From contig OZ242345.1 in assembly GCA_965208605.1 (NCBI GenBank), positions 2,046,001-2,110,000 on the forward strand: a stretch of DNA of 64,000 nucleotides, given 5' to 3'. The stretch comes from UBA9659 sp965208605. Its GTDB lineage: Bacteria > Pseudomonadota > Gammaproteobacteria > Pseudomonadales > Azotimanducaceae. Position numbers and translations under genes: made by a program. Positions within the stretch are counted from its first letter, which is position 1, and each line of letters begins with the position of its first letter. This document shows, one piece after another, positions 17,867-26,520 of this stretch. The notes beneath the pieces were generated by a model, which had not been told where the DNA came from, made no database searches, and was given only the letters and a program-made list of their open reading frames with translations.

Positions 17867-19006
17867 TTAACGTCTCTCCCTCTGGCGTTTGTTGTCCGTA
17901 CCGTCGCCAAAGTTAGATTTACCGGTGGACTCAGGGGTTGAATTACGGCCGCCGGGGTTTGATGATTGAGTTTGTTGCATAATCTTGTCCAACGGCAAGT
18001 ACAACAGGTTATTGCCGCCATCAACGTCAATCATCACTTTGGTGCTATTGGACATGACTGCTTCAATAGTATCAATGTACATCCTGGACCGGGTCACTTC
18101 TGGTGCCAGTATGTATTCGGCATAGAGCTTGTTAAATCGTTCTGCTTCACCCCGAGACTGGGCGATGACTCGCTCCTTGTAGGCTTGGGATTCTTCCAAA
18201 AATCGCTGCGCTTCACCTCGGGCTTCGGGCACAATCTGGTTGGCGTAGGCATCGGCTTCATTGCGTAATCTCACCTCGTCTTCCCTGGCTTTGATGACGT
18301 CGTCAAATGCTGCCCGGACAGCGTCTGGGGGTGCGGTCTCGTCAATATTCACCAGCGTAACCTCAATCCCAGTGCCGTAGTTGTTCATATAGGTTTGGAT
18401 ACGATCCCTGACCCCGATCGCCACTGCTGCTCGGCCTTCAGTCAGCACCTCGTGCATTTCAGTGCTACCCACCACATGCCGGAGCGCACTCTCGGTTGCT
18501 TGGAAGAGACTCCTATCAGGCTCGCGCACCTGTAGCATGTATTTTTTAATATCGCTGATGACATATTGCACTGTCATTTTTACCCGGACGATATTCTCAT
18601 CCTCGGTGAGCATCTCGGATTCATGGGGGTGGGAACGCACCCGAGTGACATTGGCAATCAGCACCTGGTCAATCAATCGCGGGTTCCAGTGCAAACCGGG
18701 TAACACCACCGCTTCTAATTGTTTGCCGAATCTCAAGACGACGCCACGCTCTTGCTGGTCAATGGTATACACTCCCAGCATCAGGTAAATCAACAGGAAA
18801 ACCGCCACCACCGCGAGGGTGAAATTCCGGTTAAGCCCCCATGACGAACCGCCACCCTGACCACCGCCAGCTCCCTGCCCAAACATCCGGGTCAAGCTTT
18901 TCTGCAGTTTTTTGAAGGCTTCTTCCAAGTCAGGCGGTCCTTGGTTGTCCTGACTGCCCCAGGGGTCCTTGTTCCCCTTGTCATTTCCGGGTTCATTCCA
19001 CGCCAT
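17867..19006 (-). CDS. hflK: HflK, subunit of the HflKC protease-modulator complex
   Basis: Partner of HflC around the FtsH protease. The N-terminus is cytosolic and Gly/Asn/Asp-rich (MAWNEPGNDKGNKDPWG), one transmembrane helix follows (about 62-80), then the SPFH domain (DQQERGVVLRFGK, GLHWNPRLIDQV) and a coiled-coil region. The start at 19006 is chosen over the in-frame ATG four codons earlier because GGAG lies just upstream and the MAWNEPG start is conserved. Normally hflX is directly upstream; here a 3-kb accessory patch (methyltransferase, Sel1 protein, repeats) separates them. Confidence 0.96.
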   Translation of the reverse strand: MAWNEPGNDKGNKDPWGSQDNQGPPDLEEAFKKLQKSLTRMFGQGAGGGQGGGSSWGLNRNFTLAVVAVFLLIYLMLGVYTIDQQERGVVLRFGKQLEAVVLPGLHWNPRLIDQVLIANVTRVRSHPHESEMLTEDENIVRVKMTVQYVISDIKKYMLQVREPDRSLFQATESALRHVVGSTEMHEVLTEGRAAVAIGVRDRIQTYMNNYGTGIEVTLVNIDETAPPDAVRAAFDDVIKAREDEVRLRNEADAYANQIVPEARGEAQRFLEESQAYKERVIAQSRGEAERFNKLYAEYILAPEVTRSRMYIDTIEAVMSNSTKVMIDVDGGNNLLYLPLDKIMQQTQSSNPGGRNSTPESTGKSNFGDGTDNKRQRERR

Positions 19007-19361
19007 AAGTATCTCCATCTAGTACGGGACCGAGAATCCGGTTCCCTGTTGTCCACCGCTACGAATCTTGATTGAACTCACCATAGTATCTATTTGTGCC
19101 TGCTATTTGTATCTATTTACAAAGGTCTTGGATTCAACCCCGAAGTGCAACCGGGGGGCTATGCCGAATAGTGCCTGATTCGGTGCTTTCATGCCAATGC
19201 TTGATGTTTTTAATGGTTATATTTACGAAGTGGAAAATGATGGGAATTATATATTCAACTCCGCAGTTCACATGAACAACCAGGTTTTGCCCTCTTTTGT
19301 CTTAGCCCGACATTCGTCTTAATATTCCGCACCCTTTGGTAAGTCGTTTTTCCTGCACTCA
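19007..19361. other. Intergenic gap with a dispersed-repeat copy
   Basis: No gene is seen in this 355-bp stretch between divergent-facing hflK and the convergent end of the methyltransferase gene. It contains one copy of a 27-bp dispersed element (19128-19154) and AT-rich sequence beyond. A promoter for hflK is expected here, but no convincing -35/-10 pair was recognised. Confidence 0.6.
19128..19154. repeat. Dispersed 27-bp repeat, copy 1
   Basis: An exact 27-bp sequence beginning TTGGATTCAACCCCGAAG and ending TGCAACCGG. Identical copies occur at 21764-21790 and 35652-35678, each between genes. Confidence 0.9.
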
Positions 19362-20252
19362 TCACACTGCATTTTTAAGCCTCTTTGTAGCCACCCGACA
19401 ATACTCCTTGCTTATCTCGCTCCCTAGCCATCTGCGGTTTAATACTTGCGCCATTTTTGCAGTCGTGCCGCTTCCCATGAATGGATCATAGACAAGGTCG
19501 CCGGGGTTACTCCATGAAAGGATATGGTCATGGGCTAGTTTTTCAGGAAATATGGCGGGATGCTCAAAGGCAATAGCATCTTTTGTGCTATGCCCTTTGC
19601 CAATTAGATATTGCCAGACATTCGTACGCCGTCCGGTTTCCTTATAGCCTTGTCTTTTAACTGCCATTAATGAACCGTCAGCGTACCGCTTGCGGCTAGA
19701 ATCACCTTCGCGCGCATCTTTATTCTTTCGGTCGCATATCAGGTTAATAGTCTTTGGATGTTCCTTTGCCAGGATGAACATGAATTCAAACGACTGCCAA
19801 TAGGTTTTGTTGTTTCCGACCGCGCCTCGCGGGGGTTTGGAGTAAATCATCGTATCAAACAACTTAAAGCCTATCTCTTTGAAATACAGGGCTTGGCGAA
19901 AACTGGTACCGCTTTCATCTCCATCTTTTGTTTCGTCGCCCACTACCCATACCAAGACTCCACCAATAGCAAGGACGCGATACAGTTCACCAGCGATTTG
20001 CTCAAACTGATTAAAAGTATTGCCAGAATATTCGCGCATATTGTCATACGGGGGGCTTGTTACGACCAGATCAATGCAAGTGTCTGGTAGCTTCGCCATT
20101 GTCTTCAAACAGCACTGATTGTATATCTTGTTAGTTTTTAGCACCCACTGTTTGCGCTTGGTAGCGGTCATCTTGCGATTTATTGCCGGTGAAAAGTCCA
20201 CAATCTGGTCTGGCGCATCGTCAAATTCGTGCTGAACCTTTGTTGTATTCAT
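19362..20252 (-). CDS. DNA methyltransferase (SPPY type), apparently without a cognate nuclease
   Basis: A 296-residue amino-methyltransferase. Catalytic motif IV is TSPPYDNMREY near residue 65; the SAM-binding motif follows near the C-terminus as DPFMGSGTTAK, giving the beta order. The target base (N4-cytosine or N6-adenine) cannot be fixed from the motifs. The start overlaps the stop of a small upstream frame (20249-20479) by an ATGA junction. No restriction enzyme is recognisable beside it, so it is either an orphan or the survivor of a broken system. It lies in an insertion between hflX and hflK flanked by dispersed repeats, consistent with horizontal gain. Confidence 0.88.
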   Translation of the reverse strand: MNTTKVQHEFDDAPDQIVDFSPAINRKMTATKRKQWVLKTNKIYNQCCLKTMAKLPDTCIDLVVTSPPYDNMREYSGNTFNQFEQIAGELYRVLAIGGVLVWVVGDETKDGDESGTSFRQALYFKEIGFKLFDTMIYSKPPRGAVGNNKTYWQSFEFMFILAKEHPKTINLICDRKNKDAREGDSSRKRYADGSLMAVKRQGYKETGRRTNVWQYLIGKGHSTKDAIAFEHPAIFPEKLAHDHILSWSNPGDLVYDPFMGSGTTAKMAQVLNRRWLGSEISKEYCRVATKRLKNAV

Positions 20253-20479
20253 GAGATTAGCCCTTTGTAAGTCATACGCTGCTCAGTCATGGCATCAAGC
20301 ATGCTATCCATTCTATCCTTTAGCATTGTTTTGACACTAACAGCACCTGCCCAATGCCACACGCCGCCTGTGTAAAGTATCGCGCCGGGTTGCACATTAT
20401 CAAGGATAATCAACCATCAGATAGACATAATAGTGCCTTTGGGTAGTGTCGCGGAAACGGCGTTTTTTTGTAATTTCAT
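20249..20479 (-). pseudogene. Small frame with an in-frame TGA, coupled to the methyltransferase
   Basis: Starting at an ATG at 20479 the frame reads MKLQKNAVSATLPKGTIMSI, meets TGA at 20417-20419, and continues for 55 more codons (WLIILDNVQPGAILYTGGV...) to a TGA that overlaps the methyltransferase start. The second part ends with a Met-rich helix (LKDRMDSMLDAM). Both halves look like plausible protein and the 3' overlap is typical of operon partners, so this is probably a small gene broken by one nonsense change; the downstream part could also be expressed alone from the TTG at 20413-20411. I do not recognise the family. Confidence 0.4.
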
Positions 20480-20686
20480 TTCTACATCCAGACGCGCCAT
20501 TGTCGCTGATTCTTGGTCTGTTTAGCAATACTATGATGCTTGGTGGGGTGGTTGGTGGGGTCTGTTGTAAAACACCAGCCAGTCCGCCCGTGCCTCTGGA
20601 TTCCCACCTTCTTTGATTCTGACGGGGTTCGGGGAGTTGCGGTGCTGTCCAATCCAATATATTTTTGTACTAACAAATACTGAGCT

Positions 20687-21526
20687 ATGTCCCCGATGAG
20701 AAGATTTGTGATTGGACGCAAGCAAGATGGTGACCTGCTACTAAACAAGACTGGTGTGTTCTGCCTGAGAGGGTTAGGCGTGGGAGCAACTGGCTTGGTC
20801 CTGGCTGGATTGTTGATCGGCGGGTCAGAGCAAGTAGAGAGCGAGGAAGGGATAGCAGAAGAAGCAATGCTGCTGTGCGGAAGCTATGTCATCACGGAAG
20901 AATACACCAAAGCCTTGGAGTGGTGCCGTCAAACGGCAGAGCAGGGAGATGCGGGTGCTCAATACAGTCTCGGTCTGATGTACCGGAATGGCGATGGCGT
21001 TGCTCATGATGATGCCGAAGCGGTCAAGTGGTTTCGCAAGGCAGCAGAGCAAGGACATGCGGAAGCCCAATTCAACCTCGGTGTTATGTACGAGAATGGC
21101 AGAGGCGTTGCTCAAGATGACATTGAAACAGCCAAGTGGTATCGCAAGGCTGCAGAGCAAGGATATGCACTAGGTCAAGTCAACCTCGGTTGGATGTACT
21201 CGGAGGGCGAAGGCGTTGCTCAGAATGATGCCGAAGCAGCTAAGTGGTTTCGCAAAGCAGCAGAACAGGGGGATGCGAGTGCCCAATTCAACCTCGGTGT
21301 TATGTACAAGAATGGTAGAAGTGTTGCTCAGGATGATGCCGAAGCGGTCAAGTGGTTTCGAAAGGCAGCAGAACAAGGAGATGCATCCGCCCAATTCAAC
21401 CTCGGTGTTATGTACTACAACGGTCAAGGTGTTAAAGAAGATGACACCGAAGCAGCTAAGTGGTTTCGCAGGGCAGCAGAGCAAGGACACCTAGGCGCCA
21501 AGGATACACTTGAAGAGCATTTTTAA
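20687..21526 (+). CDS. Sel1-repeat (SEL1-like) protein
   Basis: A 279-residue protein with an N-terminal hydrophobic segment (about residues 30-46, VGATGLVLAGLLIGG) that may be a signal or anchor, then six Sel1 repeats of 36 residues with the pattern A-x-x-W-[FY]-R-K-A-A-E-Q-G-x-A-x-x-Q-x-x-L-G-x-M-Y. Repeats of this type form alpha-solenoids that mediate protein contacts. The repeats are very alike at DNA level, so copy number may vary. It stands alone in the accessory patch between methyltransferase and hflX; partner and role are unknown. The start is uncertain (ATG at 20687 or 20696). Confidence 0.88.
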   Translation: MSPMRRFVIGRKQDGDLLLNKTGVFCLRGLGVGATGLVLAGLLIGGSEQVESEEGIAEEAMLLCGSYVITEEYTKALEWCRQTAEQGDAGAQYSLGLMYRNGDGVAHDDAEAVKWFRKAAEQGHAEAQFNLGVMYENGRGVAQDDIETAKWYRKAAEQGYALGQVNLGWMYSEGEGVAQNDAEAAKWFRKAAEQGDASAQFNLGVMYKNGRSVAQDDAEAVKWFRKAAEQGDASAQFNLGVMYYNGQGVKEDDTEAAKWFRRAAEQGHLGAKDTLEEHF

Positions 21527-21709
21527 AATTGTGCATGTTCACCAATGCACTTCCCTGCTTTGTGCATTTCCAGCGGCTTGCGCCGCCACTCTGGATTCCC
21601 GCCCTCCCGCCGTCATTCTCGTCACCCTAGACACACAGCCATCGGCTGACAGATGACAGGGGTGACGGGAATCCAGAGGAACGAAGCCAACCACCTGTGG
21701 GGCATCTTA

Positions 21710-21765
21710 TTAAAATGAGGGCTCTATGTTAAAATGAGGGCTCTATATTAAAATGAGGGCTCTTT
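21710..21765. repeat. Triple 19-bp tandem repeat
   Basis: Three head-to-tail copies of TTAAAATGAGGGCTCTATG, differing only in the last bases, lead directly into the 27-bp dispersed element. Confidence 0.9.
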
Positions 21766-21790
21766 GGATTCAACCCCGAAGTGCAACCGG
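21764..21790. repeat. Dispersed 27-bp repeat, copy 2
   Basis: Exact copy of the element at 19128-19154. Here it is followed by GGCGTGGGGAGGGTGA, a block also found near 37919. Confidence 0.9.
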
Positions 21791-21840
21791 GGTTGGCGTG
21801 GGGAGGGTGAACTTTGCTAAAGCGTCAGGCTTTGATGCTG

Positions 21841-21907
21841 ACGGAATAAATCGGAAAACAATACTCTTTTTTACTGGATTCCCGAGCAAGCTCGAGAATG
21901 ACGGCGC
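21841..21907. repeat. Long dispersed repeat, copy A (67 bp)
   Basis: Starts ACGGAATAAATCGGAAAAC and ends GAATGACGGCGC. It matches 37964-38029 base for base except for one extra T in a T-run. The inner CCCGAGCAAGCTCGAGAATG can form a hairpin. Confidence 0.92.
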
Positions 21908-22078
21908 GGGGCGCCGTAGGCCGCCAGAAGGAGCAGGGACGCTCCGCCGTCAGAATCAAAGAAGGCGGGAATCCAGAGAAATAAAGGCAATACCGCTCGT
22001 TCCTCTGGATTCCCGCCTGCGACGAGAATGACGGCCAGGTTGTTCACGTTCCTTCAGGCGGGCTTCGGCGGGGACACA

Positions 22079-23380
22079 TTATCGGGAAGCGAAGCTGCGC
22101 CGTATCTGGTCCAGATACCTCTGCTGAATTCTTAAATGCATGGTGATCGTGCCATCTTCACTTGAAAGCTCAGTCAACACCGCGCCCAACTTAAAAAACT
22201 GTGCGCGCATCTTCCCGTCCTGGGGTCCTAGGGTAACGCTCGTCTCAATCACGTCATTGCACAGGCGTTGGGAAATCGCCTCCAGCAATAGGGGCACCCC
22301 GTCTCCATGTAACCCAGACATCCAGACCTTTGTGGGCATACCTTGCCTGTCGGTCTCCACTCGAGATGCTATGCCCAGCTGATCCACCTTGTTGTACACC
22401 ATCAGTTGGGGCACCTCCTCGGCATCAATTTCCTTGAGCACCGTGTTGACCTCGGTAATACGTTCCGCGCGCAGGGGTGCTGAGGCGTCAACAACATGCA
22501 GCAAGAGATCCGCTTGGCTCACTTCTTCAAGCGTCGCCCGAAAGGCATCAATCAAGGTATGGGGCAGCTGCCGGATAAAACCAACGGTATCTGAGAGGAT
22601 GGCGGGGCCGAGCAGGGGGATACTGAGTTTCCTGATAGTGGGGTCAAGGGTCGCAAAAAGTTGATCTTCCACATGCACATCCGCTGTACAGAGCCGATTG
22701 AAGAGGGTGGACTTCCCCGCATTGGTATATCCCGCCAAGGAAATCGTCTTAATATCCGCGCGGCTGCGAGAGCGTCTGTTGTGCTGGCGTTGTTGATGTA
22801 CCTTGTCCAGCCGCCCCTGGACCCGGCGAATCCGGTCGCCCACAAGACGCTGGTCTGCTTCAAGTTGCGTTTCACCAGCACCACCCAAGCCGGAAGAGCT
22901 CCCCTGCCCTCGTCCAGAGCCACCCCGCTGCCGGTCAAGGTGCGTCCAACCTCGGGTCAAACGGCTTGCGGCATGTTCCAGCTGCGCTAGTTCTACTTGT
23001 AATTGCCCCTCATGGGTGCGCGCATGCCGGGCGAATATCTCCAGGATGAGCCCAGTGCGCCCTAGTACCCTGGTGTGCAAGACGGCTTCAATGTTCCTTT
23101 CCTGAGTGGGTGATAAATCATCTCCGAATACCACCAAATTCGCGGGTTGCTTTGAGTCGGCACCATGGCTAAGCCATTGAGTAATTTCTTCTAGTTTACC
23201 GGAGCCTACAAAAGTCCCCGCGTGGGGGAAGCGGCGGTTGCTCGTCAGGCAGCCCACTGGTTCCAGCCCCGCGGACAAGGCAAGTTCACGCAATTCTTCG
23301 GCGGACGCCAGTTCCGAATTGCTTTTCTGGATATGCACCAGCAACGCCTTACTGCCTGCTGTTGGGCGGTCAAAAAACAA
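22079..23380 (-). CDS. hflX: Ribosome-associated GTPase HflX
   Basis: OBG/HflX-family GTPase that splits stalled or stressed ribosomes. The 433-residue protein has the HflX N-terminal domain (GTFVGSGKLEEI), the linker helices with the conserved RGGSGRGQGSSSGLGGAGETQLE, then the G domain with G1 GYTNAGKST, G3 DTVGFIRQLP and G4 NKVD. It lies downstream of miaA as usual, but the hfq gene expected between them is missing; 209 bp of repeat-containing sequence fill the gap. Confidence 0.96.
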   Translation of the reverse strand: MFFDRPTAGSKALLVHIQKSNSELASAEELRELALSAGLEPVGCLTSNRRFPHAGTFVGSGKLEEITQWLSHGADSKQPANLVVFGDDLSPTQERNIEAVLHTRVLGRTGLILEIFARHARTHEGQLQVELAQLEHAASRLTRGWTHLDRQRGGSGRGQGSSSGLGGAGETQLEADQRLVGDRIRRVQGRLDKVHQQRQHNRRSRSRADIKTISLAGYTNAGKSTLFNRLCTADVHVEDQLFATLDPTIRKLSIPLLGPAILSDTVGFIRQLPHTLIDAFRATLEEVSQADLLLHVVDASAPLRAERITEVNTVLKEIDAEEVPQLMVYNKVDQLGIASRVETDRQGMPTKVWMSGLHGDGVPLLLEAISQRLCNDVIETSVTLGPQDGKMRAQFFKLGAVLTELSSEDGTITMHLRIQQRYLDQIRRSFASR

Positions 23381-23589
23381 TGCTGGCAGTCCTAATCAGG
23401 CTCATTGATGTGCGTCGTTCCTGTTTATGTTCACTAATTCACTATTGCCTTTACTCTTCCAACCCGTCAGAGGGCAAGCCCGAGAGCGACGGGGAGCGAC
23501 GAACCATCTTGTTGTTGATGTGTAAATGCCCAAGGCGGTTGCCTTTGTTCCTCTGGATTCCCGTCTGCTTTGATCCTGACGGCCACGTT
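23381..23589. repeat. hflX-miaA gap with dispersed repeat, no hfq
   Basis: The interval that normally carries hfq holds no Sm-like frame on either strand. It includes CCTCTGGATTCCCGTCTG...TGATCCTGACGG (about 23551-23582), a member of the GGATTCCCG repeat family seen near 20580 and 22000. Confidence 0.7.
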
Positions 23590-24513
23590 TCAGTTCAATA
23601 TGTTGGTCGCAAGTGCTGTTTTCAAGACCTGCTTAAGATCTGGTTTCGGCAAGACCCGCATACCCTGCCAGCCTCGTAGCCAGGTGTATTGGCGTTTCGC
23701 CAGTTGCCGGGTGGCGGCGACTGCCCGTTCCACCATAGTGTCGTGGTTGATTTCCCCTGAGAGGTAAGCCCAAACCTGCCGATAACCCACTGATTTGATT
23801 GCCGGCAATCCCGGATGCAGGTCTTGCCGTTCGTGCAGGGCTTTGACCTCAGCTACCAATCCATCGGCGAGCATGGTCTCAAAACGTTGCTTTATGGTGG
23901 CATGCAGGGCTTGCCGGTCATCAGGGATGATGGCTATTTCCGTCAGGGGGAAGGGGCAGGGCTCGGCACCCGCCTGGTGCAATGCCGTCATAGAGCGACC
24001 AGTAAGCCGATAGATCTCTAATGCTCGTTGTAATCTTTGGGTATCCGTGGGTTTGATACGTCTTGCCGCTACCGGGTCTACCTTTGCCAGTTCCGCATGC
24101 ACCGCTTCCCAGCCGTCTTGCCGGGCTATTTGTTCAATGTCCCGGCGAATGGATGGCTCAGCCCTGGGGAGGGTGGCAATACCATCCCTCAGTGCCTTGA
24201 GATACAGCATGGAGCCACCCACTATCACGGCAATCTTACCGCGTTGGTCAATCTGCCGCACCAGAGTGATTACATCCTGCCGGAACTCGGCGACGGAATA
24301 AGGAATAGATGGATCACGAATATCAATGAGATGATGGGGAAGCTTCTGCCGAATCTCGGCACCGGGTTTGGCAGTGCCTATGTCCATACCCCGATACACC
24401 TGTGCCGAGTCAAGGGAAATAATTTCCACCGGTATCTGGCTCCCTAGCTCCAGGGCGAGAGCAGATTTTCCGCAAGCAGTGGGACCAGTAATGACCAGAG
24501 CACCTAGCGACAC
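23590..24513 (-). CDS. miaA: tRNA dimethylallyltransferase MiaA
   Basis: Adds the isopentenyl-type group to A37 of tRNAs that read codons starting with U. The 307-residue protein has the P-loop GPTACGKSALALELG, the substrate motif DSAQVYRGMDIGTAKP and DLHPGLPAIKSVGYRQVW near the C-terminal half. The start lies 6 bp after mutL's stop, the usual mutL-miaA operon. The C-terminal end (TALATNILN) is normal, so the missing downstream hfq is not due to a truncated miaA. Confidence 0.97.
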   Translation of the reverse strand: MSLGALVITGPTACGKSALALELGSQIPVEIISLDSAQVYRGMDIGTAKPGAEIRQKLPHHLIDIRDPSIPYSVAEFRQDVITLVRQIDQRGKIAVIVGGSMLYLKALRDGIATLPRAEPSIRRDIEQIARQDGWEAVHAELAKVDPVAARRIKPTDTQRLQRALEIYRLTGRSMTALHQAGAEPCPFPLTEIAIIPDDRQALHATIKQRFETMLADGLVAEVKALHERQDLHPGLPAIKSVGYRQVWAYLSGEINHDTMVERAVAATRQLAKRQYTWLRGWQGMRVLPKPDLKQVLKTALATNILN

Positions 24514-24519
24514 CAGGAC

Positions 24520-26463
24520 TCAACGCCCCCTCATAAACAGGCTATCCAGTTCCGCAATGGACAACTCACACCAGGTAGGACGACCATGATTGCATTGGCC
24601 GCTATTTTCTGTTTCCTCCATATCGCGGAGTAGCGCGTTCATCTCGGGCAAGGACAATTTACGATTGGCACGCACCGACCCATGACATGCCATACTTGAT
24701 AATATCTCGTCCCGGTGCTGCTTGATGCGCTCGCTGGAAGCATATTCCAGAAAGTCCGCCAGCACATCTCTCACCAGTTGTTCTATATCGCCTTTTGATA
24801 ACAGGGTAGGCACAGAGCGCAGGATAATGGACGCCTCCGATGCCTTGTCAATGTCAATCCCGAAGGCTGCCAGTTCTGGCTTGCAGGCATCCACTATCCC
24901 CATTTCTTGTTCGCTGAGCGCAATGGAGATAGGCACTAACAAGGGCTGGCTTTTTAACCCTTCTGCATCACAAGCGGTTTTCATCTGCTCATAGATGATC
25001 CGTTCATGCGCCGCGTGCATATCAACCAGAATCAGCCCCCGGCCATTCTCCGCCAACACATAGATGCCATGTAACTGTGCTATCGCATAGCCCAGGGGCG
25101 GGATAGTTTCATCCCTACCCGAAGCAGCGGAGACCGCTTGCCGGGAGCCATCTCTTGCCTCCTGAGTGGGCTCCCCACCGAATAATGCCGAGTAGAGTTG
25201 CGCTCTTTCAGAGATGCTATGCGCTGAGGCTGATTTCCCCGAGGTGCCGGGACCGAAGATTCCCGGCGACATCAAGGGTCTGGACACCGGTGCCGCCAAA
25301 GATTGTGTCCTCGAGAGGGCTTGCCCTTCTAAAGCCTGCTGTTGTAAAAATTGCCCTTCTAAAACTTGCCCTTCTAAAGCCTGTTGAGGTGCTTGTCCTG
25401 CCACCACTGGATTTGACGATTCATTCGGTCGTAGTGCCGCAAGCACATGATGAATGGTGCGGAATATGAAATCGTGGACACTTCTGCTGTCCCGAAACTT
25501 GACTTCACTCTTGGTCGGATGAACATTGACATCAACCTGCTTGGGGTCAATAGAGAAGAAGATGCAGAAGACCGGATGACGCCCTTGAAACAGCAGGTCC
25601 GAATATCCCTGCCGGACGGCATGGGTCACCAGCTTGTCCCGAATGGTGCGCCCATTGACAAAAAAATACTGCTGGTCAGTCTGGCCTCTTGAATAGGTAG
25701 GCAACCCGAGCCAGCCCTCCAGTAGCATGCTGTCTCTTTCTTGCTTCAAATAGACCGCATTATCAACAAATGCCTTGCCAAAAACCTTCGCTATCCGGCG
25801 AGAGCTGTCTTCTCCACCGTGATACTGGCGAGTTGTTTTGCCATTGTGCGTTAACAGGAAAGTAGTGGCTGATTGACTCAGGCTGAGCTTGCGGACCACT
25901 TCCTCAATTTTGAGATATTCGGTGCGTTCTGTCCGTAGGAACTTTTTGCGGGCAGGGGTGTTGTAAAACAGGTCCCGCACTTCCACAGTCGTCCCTCTTG
26001 CGTGGGGTGCTGGCCTCTCTTCTGAAGAGGCGTGTGTAGAGGCTTCTGCAGTGGTTCCCGATGAGATTCCTGAGGCAGCCACCTGGACACACCAGCCATT
26101 TTCATGCTCTCGGGTTATATTGCTGATGAGCTTCAAGCGACTAATGGACGCGATACTCGCCAGGGCTTCACCTCGGAAACCCAGGGTGTCAATAGTATTA
26201 AGATCATCTGGCACGCGTATTTTGCTGGTAGCGTGCCGCGCGAGTGCCAAACTCAGGTCATCCTTGTGGATGCCCGTGCCGTCATCACGGACCCGAATGA
26301 GCTTCCCGCCACCCGCCTCAATATCTATTTCAAGATGTGTGCTCTTGGCATCCAGAGCATTTTCCAGCAATTCTTTGACCACAGAAGCCGGGCGTTCAAC
26401 CACCTCCCCAGCGGCAATCTGGTTGGCGAGCTGTTGAGCAAGTCTACAGATTCGGTTTTCCAT
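24520..26463 (-). CDS. mutL: DNA mismatch repair protein MutL
   Basis: MutL couples MutS mismatch recognition to strand removal. The N-terminal GHKL ATPase shows LANQIAAGEVVERPASVVKELLENALDA, the ATP-lid segments RDDGTGI and GFRGEALASI, then the transducer domain. A variable linker (about residues 355-450) contains a Gln/Leu/Glu/Gly stretch from five 15-bp tandem units. The C-terminal dimerisation domain ends with ACHGSVRANRKLSLPEMNALL and CNHGRPTWCEL. It is 647 residues, slightly long because of the linker. It lies between amiC and miaA. Confidence 0.96.
   Translation of the reverse strand: MENRICRLAQQLANQIAAGEVVERPASVVKELLENALDAKSTHLEIDIEAGGGKLIRVRDDGTGIHKDDLSLALARHATSKIRVPDDLNTIDTLGFRGEALASIASISRLKLISNITREHENGWCVQVAASGISSGTTAEASTHASSEERPAPHARGTTVEVRDLFYNTPARKKFLRTERTEYLKIEEVVRKLSLSQSATTFLLTHNGKTTRQYHGGEDSSRRIAKVFGKAFVDNAVYLKQERDSMLLEGWLGLPTYSRGQTDQQYFFVNGRTIRDKLVTHAVRQGYSDLLFQGRHPVFCIFFSIDPKQVDVNVHPTKSEVKFRDSRSVHDFIFRTIHHVLAALRPNESSNPVVAGQAPQQALEGQVLEGQFLQQQALEGQALSRTQSLAAPVSRPLMSPGIFGPGTSGKSASAHSISERAQLYSALFGGEPTQEARDGSRQAVSAASGRDETIPPLGYAIAQLHGIYVLAENGRGLILVDMHAAHERIIYEQMKTACDAEGLKSQPLLVPISIALSEQEMGIVDACKPELAAFGIDIDKASEASIILRSVPTLLSKGDIEQLVRDVLADFLEYASSERIKQHRDEILSSMACHGSVRANRKLSLPEMNALLRDMEETENSGQCNHGRPTWCELSIAELDSLFMRGR
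25319..25393 (-). repeat. In-frame 15-bp tandem array (5 units) in mutL linker
   Basis: Five 15-bp units (GCTTGCCCTTCTAAA on the plus strand and variants) encode the linker repeat related to Q-A-L-E-G. The linker is the least constrained part of MutL, so copy changes would be tolerated. Confidence 0.85.
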
Positions 26464-26520
26464 CTTCTCAGCTATAGCTCTTATATTGGGTTTTATAAAT
26501 AAATCGCATGCATGCTACCG

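Larger units (their letters stand above)
21527..22078. other. Repeat-filled intergenic region
   Basis: A 552-bp region with no credible gene. It contains GGATTCCCGCC/GGGAATCCAGAG-type inverted units (about 21590-21680 and 21960-22030), a triple 19-bp tandem repeat (21710-21765), the second 27-bp dispersed element (21764-21790), and a 67-bp segment (21841-21907) nearly identical to 37964-38029. Open frames here are by-products of the repeats. Confidence 0.8.

Noticed and set aside
20417..20419. Selenocysteine or stop-codon recoding at the in-frame TGA
   Set aside because: No selenocysteine-type hairpin or known selenoprotein context follows, and a simple nonsense mutation in an accessory gene explains it.
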